DNA of 64,000 nucleotides from Saururus chinensis. Its lineage: Eukaryota; Streptophyta; Magnoliopsida; Piperales; Saururaceae. Made by a program: the position numbers and the translations under genes. The stretch is from assembly GCA_035235625.1 (NCBI GenBank), contig CP141142.1, positions 35,846,995-35,910,994 on the forward strand, in the 5' to 3' direction. Of this stretch, positions 1-10,490 are shown piece by piece; position 1 is the first letter of the stretch, and every line of letters starts with the position of its first letter. The notes below the pieces were generated by a model. The model ran no database searches. It saw only the letters and a program-made list of their open reading frames with translations, and was not told the DNA's origin.

Positions 1-1
1 T

Positions 2-997
2 TTGGAGGAGGAGCTACACAGATCAAGGCTGAAACTTTGGTTGACGAATGCTATACACAATGAGGTTGGGGAAAGTTCTGTAAATATCTCAAGGGAGCTC
101 CACCAACTTACTTCTGAAACAGAACAGTTTAGAAGGATAACAGAAATTGCTAAGTCTGAAGTTTCTAAAGCAATGTTTGAGATTGAAAACACTAAGTTAA
201 GTATACAAACTGTAGAGATCAAGTGGCTTGCTGCGAAGAAGATGGAAGAAGCAGCTAAAGCAGCTGAGGCTGTAGCTCTTGCTGAAATGGAAGCTATAAC
301 AAAGGGCAAAAATGTAATTACACTGTCATATGAGGAGTATGCCTCTTTAGTCAGCAGAGCCCAGGAAGCTGAAACACTATCAAGGAAGAGAATTGATTTG
401 GCCATGGCTGAGGTAGATGAAGCAGAATTGTCTAAGAGGGCTATTCTGAAGAAAGTAGAAGAAGCATCAGAAGAAGTCAAAATCAGCACTAAAGCTTTGG
501 AGGAGGCTTTGAACAGGGTAGAGGCTGCCAATAAAGGAAAGCTGGTCGTCGAAGAAGCAATCAGAAAATGGAGATCAGAATATGGGAAGAAATGTCAGTC
601 TGTTAATGACTCTTTAAATACCAAAAATTCATGCCAGTCTCGACATAGAAAAAACTTCCGACAACTACATTGCAATTATACAAACAACAATTGTGATGGG
701 TGCAACAGAAATTTAAAGCCCACACGTTCAATGGGTGAAATACTGAGTAGAAAGCTTCTTCCTGAGGAGTTTGGGACAGAAGGATTGGAGATGAGCCCGG
801 GAAGGCAAAAGGTCTCTTTGGGTCAGATGCTTGACAAAGGAGGAACTTGCTCTCTACCATGCATGGAGGAGTTGGGTGACCACAAGCAGTCCACTGTAGA
901 GAGGAAGAAATATGCGTTCACCAGCGGTTTTGCACTTCTCTTGACACGGCAAGATCGAAAAAAGATTAATAAAAAGCAGAGGGTAGTTTCAATGTGA
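2..997 (+). CDS. WEB-family (DUF827) coiled-coil protein, 3' part
   Basis: This is the last 331 residues of an open frame that continues past the left edge, so the true start is not visible. Residues 1-195 are an Ala/Glu/Lys-rich heptad coiled coil. Residues 104-195 match the conserved block of the WEB1/PMI2 (DUF827) family: ITLSYEEYASL, then RAQEAE, and finally the E-A-I-RKWR-SEYG signature near 185-194. The tail (244-331) is basic and Ser/Gly-rich, with SLGQML and a final run of Lys/Arg. Known members such as WEB1 and PMI2 are cytoplasmic coiled-coil proteins that maintain the speed of light-driven chloroplast movement through actin filaments; other members are uncharacterised. Family assignment is firm, but the exact paralogue is not determined. 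The reading frame is intact to its TGA. Confidence 0.85.
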   Translation: MEEELHRSRLKLWLTNAIHNEVGESSVNISRELHQLTSETEQFRRITEIAKSEVSKAMFEIENTKLSIQTVEIKWLAAKKMEEAAKAAEAVALAEMEAITKGKNVITLSYEEYASLVSRAQEAETLSRKRIDLAMAEVDEAELSKRAILKKVEEASEEVKISTKALEEALNRVEAANKGKLVVEEAIRKWRSEYGKKCQSVNDSLNTKNSCQSRHRKNFRQLHCNYTNNNCDGCNRNLKPTRSMGEILSRKLLPEEFGTEGLEMSPGRQKVSLGQMLDKGGTCSLPCMEELGDHKQSTVERKKYAFTSGFALLLTRQDRKKINKKQRVVSM

Positions 998-1587
998 TGG
1001 AGGGTGCTGTGTGGCTGGATATGAATATTGGTTCATATTTGAGTTTGTTCAAATTCATGTTTGTTGTTGTGTTACTGTCATTGAGATTTCTTTTCCATTG
1101 TTCGTGTCATATTGTAATTAGATGGAACTTGGAAGTGTTGTTGCAGTATAACATGTTCGCATGCTGTTCATGTTGCCGTTTCTCTTTTTTGGTGTTGCAG
1201 ACCAAAATTAGGCCTACAAATCAATGATAAGCAGAACTGCCAGCGATGGCAATTGAAAAAGCAAGAGGGGGCCCGACTAGTAGTAATTTGCCTTAATTGC
1301 GATCTGCATACAAGTAAATCCATCATCTCCTTCAGTCAATAAACAACCTTGGAGGCATCTTATTATGGTTAAGTCAATTTCGCATGAGTTTTCAACCTTT
1401 TTTTATGACATGAGTTTTCAACATAAGATATTAAAGAAAGTAACCCACAAGGCATGTTACACCTTGTCGTGTAGCTTGCGTAAAATTTAGAACTACCGCA
1501 CGCTGAGGGTTTCTTTTGTATTCTTTTATGTAGAAAAGTATACAATGATCACAACCAAATAATAGGATATTACAATCAATTCCAATT
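998..1587 (+). other. 3' flank of the WEB-family gene
   Basis: No coding signal is seen. The stretch just after the stop is probably 3' UTR. An AATAAA at 1338-1343 is a reasonable polyadenylation signal. A 22-bp direct repeat (GGGTTAAGG...GTGGCC) occurs twice just to the right, at about 1633-1682. Nothing else is recognised. Confidence 0.4.
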
Positions 1588-2383
1588 GTAGTGATTGGGT
1601 GAGAAAATGGAAGTTACAAGTACTCCAATGATAGGGTTAAGGTTGTAGAGTGGCCGAGAGGGTTAAGGTTGTAGAGTGGCCAGCCAGCAGGGGAAGCTTG
1701 GTGAAGGAGGATGACGCACATAAAAAAAATAAAACTTTACGATAGATCTACACAATACATGCCATAAACTAATAACAATTAGTAATATCAACACGTATAT
1801 GATCAAATCAAGTAAATGACTATAAAATATTGGAAAGATACAAACTGACCAGGGCTTGATCCAGCCCTAGCACACCCTCCCAATCAATTCGTGTACTCCA
1901 AACACTAGATCTAGAGGAGGAGATTAAGGTTTACCTTTCGAATGTACAGATCCCTCAACACCGTGCTTGGATTGATGAAGAATCTCAACAAGATAGCCCT
2001 ATATATCAGCCTCTACGTCCAAGTCTAGGAAGAGAACCATTTTCCTCTTTCAGCCCACCAAACACACCTTGTAGGAGGGAAAAGGAGGGCGGCCAACAAC
2101 TTCTCTCAAAGAAGGAGCAGGCCGCACCAATGGAGGATGAAGGGAGAGAAAGAGAGGGGGGCATCCCAATTGGGAAGAAGATGATCTCAAAGGGTGGGGC
2201 GACCCAAGCATATATAGTATTGAAATCAAATCCACTTAACTCTCTTTTAATTTACTCCCTTAATTACCCTCTTTCCTTATTTAGGCAGTTCTTGAATTAG
2301 CTCTCTTAATGGGCTTTTGAGTGGGCTAAATCTAATGGGCCAACCTATTTCAATTCTTCTTGGTTTCACTAGAGTGTCTAACA
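1588..2383 (-). mobile_element. Probable Ty1/copia LTR (3' LTR, minus strand)
   Basis: Read on the minus strand, this segment lies directly downstream of the copia RNase H remnant. It could begin TGTTAGACAC at 2383 and end CTACA near 1588. A TATATA box lies at about 2210-2220, where an LTR promoter would be expected. The boundaries are guesses: I found neither a second LTR copy nor a target duplication in the window. The short open frames on both strands here look like chance frames. Confidence 0.4.
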
Positions 2384-2719
2384 CAATGGGAGCAGGCTCT
2401 ATCCCACAAAGCCCGCGGAGGCCTGGACCCCCTACACACGGCCAAGCCTGCGATAGGGTCGACCCCTCACTAATCACGCGGGTCCCACCCTCAACACCTA
2501 ATTTGAGCATCTGGGCCCCACAATGTGTAAATGCACACCTAGATGTATGTCTAGTGTATGTGTGTGACATGTATGGGTCCCACTCGAATTATGTATAACG
2601 AAAGTACATGTGGGGTCAGCGCGACCGCCCCCACCACCCTTGGACCCCGTGGCTCGTACCGGCTCACCCAGACCGCGACACCGTTGGACAAAACCGGGCC
2701 CGAGCCCATACCATGGTCC

Positions 2720-3200
2720 AACAAAGGTAAGTTGTAAGATCTCGTACTGTTGTCAAGAAAACCCTTTGGTAAAAATACCTGCCACTTGGTCAGCAGAAGA
2801 AACATTCGGATGAGAAGAGATTTATGGGCAACCCATTCACGGAGAAGTGGTAATCTATCTAAACATGCTTGTATGTGTATGGAAAATTGCATTTCTGCCA
2901 GATGCATGGCGGAGATATTGTCACACCAAATGAGAGGGGCACAAGAGAGTGGAGCACCTAACTCACGATGGAGGTTCTCTGAATATAGGCAAGCTTAGCG
3001 GCAGTGATGCTTAGACACCGATGCTCAAAGCCATCACTTAAGCAAGATATTATAGCTTGCTTGATGGCATTTTAGGAATAAGGCTGCCACCAAGGAAGAC
3101 GCTGCAGTAGGAGGTGGAACGCCTATCATTAGGATAGCGTGCCCAAAAGCAACAACAAAATGTTGGGGCATGTCAAATTAACATATTGAAGAGCTCCAAC
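2720..3200 (-). pseudogene. Decayed Ty1/copia reverse transcriptase/RNase H
   Basis: The minus strand reads, in broken frames, as the C-terminal part of a copia polyprotein. At about 3195 it gives VGALQYVNLTCPNI (family form: V-G-A-L-Q-Y-L-T-x-T-R-P-D-I). Near 2900 it gives WCDNISAMHLAEMQFSIH (family form: CDN-x-S-A-I-H-L-A-x-N-P-x-x-H). Near 2850 there is an I-D-Y-H-F relic, and near 2760 DQVAGIFTKGF (family form: DQ-x-ADIFTK-x-L). Several stops and frameshifts separate these blocks, so no product can be made. Gag, protease, integrase and most of the reverse transcriptase are absent, so this is a 3' fragment running into the LTR to its left. Confidence 0.8.
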
Positions 3201-3217
3201 TAGACTCTGGTATTGTG

Positions 3218-3440
3218 GGAAGAGTTTTTTATGCTATGCGCTCAACATAAGCCAAGTATAAGGAACGCTTGGGAGGCGTTTATTTTTAAAATTGACGGTG
3301 CACATGATAGCGCACGTTACTGCATGTAATACTTGCGCTAACATGTACCACCCTATGCAGCATCGATCTTGAAAATAAACGCCTCCCAGGCATTCCTTGC
3401 GCTTGGCTCACACTGAGCGCAGAGCATAAAAAATGCTTCC
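3218..3440. mobile_element. Mutator-like MITE, 223 bp, copy 1
   Basis: This is a long imperfect foldback that starts GGAAGAGTTTTTTATGC and ends GCATAAAAAATGCTTCC. It is exactly the same length (223 bp) as the element at 52456-52678 and shares its internal arms: the TAAGGAACGCT block, the GGTGCACAT block and the TTGCGCTAAC block. The 9-bp flanks are GGTATTGTG and AATACTGTG, 6 of 9 identical and differing only by transitions, as expected of an old 9-bp Mutator-type duplication. It has no coding capacity. Confidence 0.8.
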
Positions 3441-4006
3441 AATACTGTGTTAGATCCATGATCGGATCTTCTGTGTGATTCTAATCAGTCGTACAAGGTG
3501 TGTAGATGGGCTTGGCTATGAACGTGTCGGCCCTAGAGCATCAACAATATACTTAGTTTCTTTGTTATAAATTACTCATAAAAGAACTATTCTTTAGCCT
3601 TATATGCCTCTAAAAAATTATAAGTACATGGTAAAAGAGAAACATTCTATAAGCTAAGGATGGTCCACATGTAATGCTTCAACTTTTGAAAGAATATTAT
3701 AATAATTCTTTTGTAAACTAAGGTTAGTCCCTTTAGTGTCATGTTTCTTTTATATGATTTTTTAGGTATATTAATGTGATATCATGTTGACCCTCCATCA
3801 TATATTAATAGCTCCATTTGGTTTTTCAATTGAACAAATTTTAGTTCATCTTGAAAAACCAGATGAGGCTATTAATTTGGGACAAAAAGAATATATTAGT
3901 GTTTGTGTCTCTAATATTTTTATTTTTAAAAAATATATATCATACATAGAAATTATACATCCATCACAATTTAATAAGGACATATATCATAGAAAATTTT
4001 TATATG
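3441..4006. other. Intergenic DNA with a decayed Stowaway-like MITE
   Basis: The interval at 3790-3893 is an inverted repeat built around TTAATAGCTCCATTTGG and its near complement. It ends in a GGGACAAAAAGAATA-type Stowaway terminus, and the left terminus is degraded. The rest is AT-rich and shows no gene. Confidence 0.5.
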
Positions 4007-4011
4007 AGTTT
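4007..4011. repeat. Target site duplication AGTTT of element A (left copy)
   Basis: AGTTT directly precedes the TGTAAGATCC start of element A. It recurs exactly at 11289-11293, directly after the terminal GTGTGACA. This perfect 5-bp duplication fixes both ends of the element. Confidence 0.85.
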
Positions 4012-4403
4012 TGTAAGATCCCTGAACTTGAACCGGTTTTAATCCATTTGGTTTAATTGCTTTCGTGTGGTTTAATGTCAATTCTAATCGGTTCTAGACT
4101 ATTTTTAAAATTTAAGTATTTTTCAAAGGTTTTTACCAAAACTAGCTTTACATTTATGGGTTTTAAGTGAATTTGAGTTGATTATGAATATCTCAAAAAA
4201 TTAGGGTTTAGCGGGACCCCTTGTGGGCCCTATGGTCAAATTTGGGGTTTTTAGTCTAAAACATCCCAGAAATCAAAGGAAGTCATTACAAAAAATTTTA
4301 AAAGTTTTTTAGCCCTAATTAGAGTTTAAATAGCCAAAACACCTATTTTAGTTAAAAACTCTATTCTCACCCCAAGTTTTAATTAAGTATACTTATTCCT
4401 TTC

Positions 4404-4410
4404 TATAAAA
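4404..4410 (+). promoter_or_regulatory. TATA box of element A
   Basis: TATAAAA lies in an otherwise mixed context 392 bp from the element start. The homologous spot in element B (6261) also has TATAAAA. This implies a short U3 and a very long R-U5, if these are LTRs. Confidence 0.55.
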
Positions 4411-5084
4411 TGAAAGAGGCTGACCTTTTCCCATTTGGGAAAGAGCTGAGCCAATAAGTCTAAAGCCTAATCCTCAATTAAGCCCAAAGAGGAAGTGATT
4501 AGAAGTAAGATTTCTTTAATCTTTGCTTAATCTTTAGGGTTTTCTTAAACTTATTTTAATCTCATCTTCCTCCATTGATTCAATCCGTTTTTAAAGCATT
4601 AAATCATTGTTTTACTCCTCTACTTCGAACCCTAACCTTCACAAATTCGATTTTATGCCTCCTAAGCTCTAGATCTAAGATTTGTTTTATGATTTTCAAG
4701 TCTAAATCGAGTTTAGGTGTGTTTTAACATAAAAATCTTACTTTGGGAAGGTTTTGGAGGTGATTGAAGTATAAATTCGACTCAAATCAAATAGAGAGAT
4801 AATGGGTTTTCATCTCAGCTATAATATATGTATGCAAATCTCAATTTTTATGTGTTTTGATTGAATGAGTTTCATATTTAGAGCTTTAATGGTGATTTAC
4901 AAAAAGTTAATCTTTTAACTTGATTACTTAGGGTTTTGATTTGAAATGAGTTGATTTAATGTTCTTAAATATTTAATTTAATTTTGATGGTGTATGAGGC
5001 TTGGAATGAAGATTTTAAGCTCCATTAATAGTGCTTCAGTTTTGAATTTTGAAAGGAAGAAGAAGATCTTGATCTACCTTGTTG

Positions 5085-5215
5085 GCGATCGATTGGGACT
5101 AGTGGCCGATCGATTGGGCCGATCGAACGGCCTACCATGCTGATCGATCGGCCACACAACAAATGTGGCCGATTTTAAGGCTAGCCGATTGAATCCAGGC
5201 TGATCGACCGGCTAC
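5085..5215. repeat. Cluster of CGATCGATCGG-type palindromes in element A
   Basis: GATCGATTGG, CCGATCGATTGG, CCGATCGAACGG, GATCGATCGGCC and GATCGACCGG occur within about 130 bp of otherwise AT-rich sequence. The same place in element B holds a matching cluster in which most palindromes have become GTTCGAACGG. Confidence 0.7.
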
Positions 5216-6260
5216 ACAGCAGAATGCTCATTTTGGTGTTTTTGTTCTCAAGTGATGTTTCTAATATTTATGTAGAGTGTTTTAAGCTAGAGTAAGCTAC
5301 TAGAAGGGTATGCTACTTAAGTTGGTATTTATGAAACATGATTAAGTAATTTGTGGAATTACATGTGGATGGTTAGACATGTTAACATTGATTATTTTGA
5401 ACTTATGGGTGATAAAATTCTTATGTTCTGATTATGTTCCCAGCAATGTTATTGTATGACAATGAAATGATATGTTATATTATAATATGAAAGAATTGTG
5501 GGTGAATGGTGATATTATGTTCTTGCTTGATGTATAGATTAATTATGTTTATAAGAGTCAAGCTTTTGATTTCATATAAATGGAATGATGGTTTATGTTA
5601 GATTTCACCCATGATTTTAGTTGTTAATTATGATTATATTTTTATCAAAGCATGTGTGGATTGCCTTATGAGCTATTATCAAAGCATGGCCATGTGCTTA
5701 GAAATGTATGAACACACACATGTGGGGGTATTTGCTATGAAATCGTGGTTGTTTATGATTTGAATATGATACATGTGAGGACTGATGTGAGTACATTCCA
5801 TGTGTGGGAATTCACTTAGAACTTGCTCATGTATATATTGTAAGGACCCTCATCTCTAAACCGATTTTGGTTTTCTTTAATTGTTGGTTATCGTGAGATT
5901 AACGTGTTTTCTAATCTTATTCGGTGATTTCATAATATAAATAGTGTTTGTGATGGTTTTAATCAAAATCAACTTTAATATTAGTGGTTTTAAGTGATTT
6001 TAAACCAAATGTGAATTTTTGAGATTTTTTGGAATTTTTACTATTTTTTCAAAAATTAGGTTTTGGCGGGACCCCTATGGGCCCCACCATCGAAAATTTT
6101 ATTTTTGGGTAAAATGAACCTAAACATCTACCTAAGGTTATACAAAAATTTTCAAAATTTTCCTAGTCTTAATTAGTGCTTAAATTTACAAAATATCCAT
6201 TTTTAGCTTACTTTTCATATTTACACCCCAAAACTTACCCATGCATACCCCAACCCTTAC

Positions 6261-6267
6261 TATAAAA
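6261..6267 (+). promoter_or_regulatory. TATA box of element B
   Basis: TATAAAAGGG lies 422 bp from the element start, at the position homologous to the TATA box of element A. Confidence 0.55.
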
Positions 6268-6934
6268 GGGCAGACCTGAGCCATTTCTATTTTTGGGAAT
6301 AGGCTAAGGAGGGAGGGCTGGCCTAATCTCCACTTAGGCCCGAATTAGAAGCCAATTAAGGTAAGCTTACTCTAATTAAGCACTAATCCATGACTTTCTT
6401 CTTAATCTCTTCTAAATCTACCCTTTTCCCCCTTGATTTAATTCATTTTTGGGCATCAAAAGCTACTGATTTATGTTTTACTACAAACCCTAACATTCAA
6501 AATTCGATTTTTACTACCAACAAGCCCTAGATCCAAGATTTAATTAGAGATTTCTTGGGTAAATCGATTTATATTAGAGTTTAATTCAAACTCATTGTGT
6601 TTTCAAGGATTTCAAGAAGGGTGACTCTTCAATCCGAGCTTAATCAAGTGCTGAGGTAATGGGTCTTCAAAAATCTCTGTTTATCCATGGTAAAATTCTC
6701 CATTTTTGGCTTATTTCGAAATGGAGTTGCTTAGTTTGGTGTGTTAATGGTAAAATTAGAAAATAGAATTATTTAATCCCGATTTCTTAGGGTTTTGCAT
6801 TATTATGGTATGGTTTGATGTTCTGGAAGTCAAGAAGGACTTTTGATGATGATTAGGGTGTTAGATGTAGATTTGAAGTGTTATCAATGGTGTTTCGGTT
6901 TGAATTTGCAAAAGGAAGAAGATGAATTGTTCTG

Positions 6935-7115
6935 CCTTGTTGGCGTTCGAATGGCCCTTTTGGGCGTTCGAACGGCAACACTGTCGGAACGGCACTTTTC
7001 CAGTTCAGCCGATCAAACGGCCTATTGGGCGTTCGAACGGCCAAACTGTGAATTTTAAAATTTTGCGTGTAACCGATCGAACGGCCTGAAGGGCGTTCAA
7101 ACGGCTACACAACAG
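6935..7115. repeat. Cluster of GTTCGAACGG-type palindromes in element B
   Basis: GTTCGAATGG, GTTCGAACGG (several copies), CCGATCAAACGG and CCGATCGAACGG lie at irregular spacings. The cluster corresponds to the CGATCG cluster of element A at 5085-5215. Confidence 0.7.
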
Positions 7116-8334
7116 ATTGATTTTCTAATGCATGATGTTTATTTTGATGATTCCACTTTAGCTTGCCAATTTCATATGAATGTGGTGTGTTTCGAGCCAT
7201 ATTATGCTACTGAAAATGCATGCTATTGAGGTTATGAAGTTGGAAGATATGCTTAGAGATTTATAGAATGACTTATGTTTTATGACATGATGTTGGAATT
7301 GTCATCTTCAAATTATGAATGGTTGACTTCCTATGGTTGAGCATATTTTCAATAGCACTACAACCTATTATTGGATTGATTTGTCATGATAGAGTGTGGT
7401 TAGTTGGTGTGTAGATGTTGGTGAATGCCATGACTCAATGATAAAATGGGTGATTTATATGTGTTTAGCCCTTGTGGTTGAGATTTGAATTGGGATACAA
7501 TTTCAATGATTCTTTTCTATGATTTCCGCAGGAATTCATGTTTAGATGAAAAATTCACATGTGTAGTTTGGTAGTGAGTTTAATTTCAAGCATGTTGACA
7601 TGCATTATATGAAATGCTTCTACTAGTTACACACACATGTGGGGGTTAAATGATGATGTTGAAGCTTGATATGGTGATTATGAATGATGCATTAGGGGCT
7701 GATGAGAGCACTTATCATGGATTAGGATTCATGTATGCCTTACCCATGTATGTACCATGCTGCATGCATCATGAAAATGGATTTTCAATTGAGGCTACAT
7801 CGTGGTTAATCGAATTTGACCGATTGGATGCAATGTGATAAAATTGTGTGCCGGATTGATCGGTCGTGGATTAATCACAAGTTGATTGGTCCGAAAGGAC
7901 ATATTTTGATTTGAGTTCCTGTGTGGAACGAGTGTACTCCCCAGGTTGAGTCTTGTTAAATGGAATGATGTGGGGACGAGTTGTGTACTTGTCTTGTAGA
8001 TTGTGAGAATGTTATTATGAGTGTCATCTGGACCCTGAGAATCCAGTGTGGTATGCCGTGTGCACCCCGCTACCACGTGTTCTAGGGTTCTCTGTGTGAG
8101 AACTCGGGCTCTTCCCTCCGCAAGAGATGTCCCTGGGTGAACACCCCTGCTCTAGATTCTCTGTGTGAGAATGGGACATCCTTGTCCAAGATCTTCTAGG
8201 GCGAGCAGCATTAGGGATTGACAACCCCGATCTTTCTTTAATTCTTGTGTAGAATTTTGGACCATTATACTCCTTCGTGGCCTTGTCTACGCTCCTGTCT
8301 GTGTGACATTAATGTGTGATTACTCCTTGATGGA

Positions 8335-8725
8335 GGTTGTGATGATATAATGCATGTGAGAATATGTATGTTAGAAATACATTTATGCAGGTTGTGATGA
8401 TATAATGCATGTGAGAATATGTATGTTAGAAATACATTTATGCAGGTTGTGATGATATAATGCATGTGAGAATATGTATGTTAGAAATACATCCATGCAG
8501 GTTGTGATGATATAATGCATGTGGGAATATGTATGTTAGAAATACATCCATGCAGGTTATGATGATATAATGCATGTGGGAATATGTATGTTAGAGATAC
8601 ATCCATGCAGGTTGATTATGATATAATGCATGTGGGAATATGTATATTAGAGATACATCCATGCAATTTGATTTGATACAATGCATGTGGGAATATGTAT
8701 GTTAGAAATACATCTATGCAGGTTG
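8335..8725 (+). repeat. 55-bp tandem array with one hairpin per unit (element B)
   Basis: Seven units start at 8335, 8390, 8445, 8500, 8555, 8610 and 8665, each beginning GGTTGTGATGATATAATGC or a close variant. Each unit contains TGCAT, then ATGTAT, a 7-nt loop of the GTTAGAA type, ATACAT, and ATGCA. This gives an inner 6-bp stem and an outer 5-bp stem. Substitutions between units fall mostly in the loop and outside the stems. No reading frame is conserved across the units. Confidence 0.9.
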
Positions 8726-9663
8726 ATTATGCACCATGATGCAGTGTTAGGTGATATGTATGTGTGATCAGAAAATGATGCATCATGTAAATCTTTGATC
8801 TGAATGATCTTATTACTATGCTATCGTATTTTCGATGTTGACAATAATATTAAAACCATTGTTGAGTTTGTGAAACTCACCCCTCTTTCTTATGTTTTGA
8901 TTTGGGGCTACGTGGTGCAACACGCAGACAGACAGAATCTCCTCTTTGAGGAAAGGTCGGAGATAGCTTAGGTGTGATGATGGAGATCGTTGTGTGGCTT
9001 ATCTTCTTTGGTTTTATGTTTTATGATTTGAACCTTTGTGTAGGGTTCTTTGTTTTGGATTTATGTTACATTTTACAGTTGTGATGCTTATGACTTATTT
9101 TGAGCCGGTGTGGGCTGCAGTTAACTAAGCTTGTGGGTTTGAGAATTGTTGTTTACTTTGTGATAAGCAATACTCTTTATTCCTTTTTATTTATTCTTGC
9201 TCAAAGGATTGTGCGCACTCCGTATTTCTGTTAATCGCCCGTGGTTAGGCTTAAGTCTTCTGCTAGATCGTTTCTCAATTTTCACCTCGTCGCCCCCGTG
9301 CGTTTGACCGGCCCCTGGACCGGGTTCGGCTAGGGTCGGGCATCGCCGGGGCGTGACATGTATCATGAAATAGACTTCATGAATGAGTATTTATCAATGA
9401 TTAGTTGTGATTAATCGATTGTATGCAATAATGTGAGATTGTGTGCCGAATTAATTGATCGTTGGCTTAATCGGAATTTGGTTGGTCTGAAAGGACATGA
9501 TTTCAATTTAAGTTCCTAATTAGAACATAGATCCTCCTGGGGTTGAGAAGAGTGGAAATGCTATAAGGAGACCAACATATTGAGAGTATATGGACCCTGA
9601 GAATCCAGTTAATATGTTTGAGTGCACCAGCTTACCATATGTGTTGCTTGGGATTGCAGTCTT

Positions 9664-9826
9664 GACAAGCAGGGCTGCTCAAGGGCGTCGACTATGATGG
9701 GCAGGGGTTGCCCGAGAGTTTAGGTTTGAAGGGTAGGGGTTGTTTGAGGGCTTTAGCCTTGATGGGCAAGTGCTGCTCAAGGGCTTCGGCCTTGAAGAGT
9801 AGGTTTATCTGACAAGGGGTTGCTCG
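9664..9826 (+). repeat. 33-bp tandem repeat (element A)
   Basis: About five diverged units of 31-33 bp start near 9664, 9695, 9728, 9761 and 9794, with the pattern GATGGGCAGGGGTTGCCCGA or similar. Some units can form small stems, such as GGGCA/TGCCC and AGCA/TGCT. Confidence 0.7.
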
Positions 9827-9911
9827 ATAGCTTCGGTCTAGAGGAGCATACTTGTGTCATCTATTTGTGGATATGCATATTAGATTAGTGTGATTGAGAC
9901 ACTATTATGGA

Positions 9912-10490
9912 GGTTTATGTGATATGAATGTATGATCTAAATAGTGTGATTGAAACACTATTATGCAGGTTTATGTTATATGAATGCATGATCTAAATAG
10001 TGTGATTAAGATACTATTATGCAGGTTTATGTGATGTGAATGTTTGATCTAAATAGTGTGATTGAGACACTATTATGCAGGTTTATGTGATGTGAATGCA
10101 TGATCTAAATAGTGTGATTGAGACACTATTATGCAGGCTTATGTGATGTGAATGCATGATCTAAATAGTGTGATTGAGACACTATTATGCAGGCTTATGT
10201 GATGTGAATGCATGATCTAAATTGTGTGATTGAGACACTATTATGCAGGTTTATGAGATATAAATGTATGATCTAAATAGTGTGATTGAGATACTATTAT
10301 GCAAGTTTATGTGATATAAATACATAATTTAAATAGTGTGATTGAAACACTATTATGCAGGTTTATGTGATATGAATGCATAATCTAAATAGTGTGATTG
10401 AGACACTATTATGCAAGTTTATGTGATGTGAATGCATGATCTGAATTGTGTGATTGAGACATTATTATGTAGGATTATGTGATATGGTCG
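9912..10490 (+). repeat. 56-bp tandem array with one hairpin per unit (element A)
   Basis: Units recur at an exact 56-bp step from 9912 (9968, 10024, 10080, 10136, 10192, 10248, 10304, 10360, 10416, 10472), giving about 10.5 copies that begin GGTTTATGTGATATGAATGC. Each holds TGCAT, then AATAGTGT, the 7-nt loop GATTGAG, ACACTATT, and ATGCA. The 8-bp inner stem is perfect in most units. The array occupies the position of the 55-bp array in element B but has a different stem sequence. Confidence 0.9.

Larger units (their letters stand above)
5839..9358 (+). mobile_element. Element B: large solo-LTR-like insertion nested in A
   Basis: It begins TGTAAGGACC, ends GGGGCGTGACA and is 3520 bp long. 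The 5-bp flanks are TATAT (5834-5838) and TGTAT (9359-9363), one mismatch. It is colinear with element A: TATA box, palindrome cluster, a GGACCCTGAGAATCCAG block, a tandem hairpin array, and a GGGGCTACGTGGTGCAAC block followed by GACCGG and CGGGTTCGGC near the 3' end. B is therefore a diverged member of the same family that landed inside A. No coding frame of retroelement type is present. Confidence 0.75.

Noticed and set aside
8335-10490. CRISPR-like appearance of the regularly spaced repeats
   Set aside because: Whole 55-56 bp units are repeated with no unique spacers, the DNA is a plant LTR-like element, and there are no cas genes.
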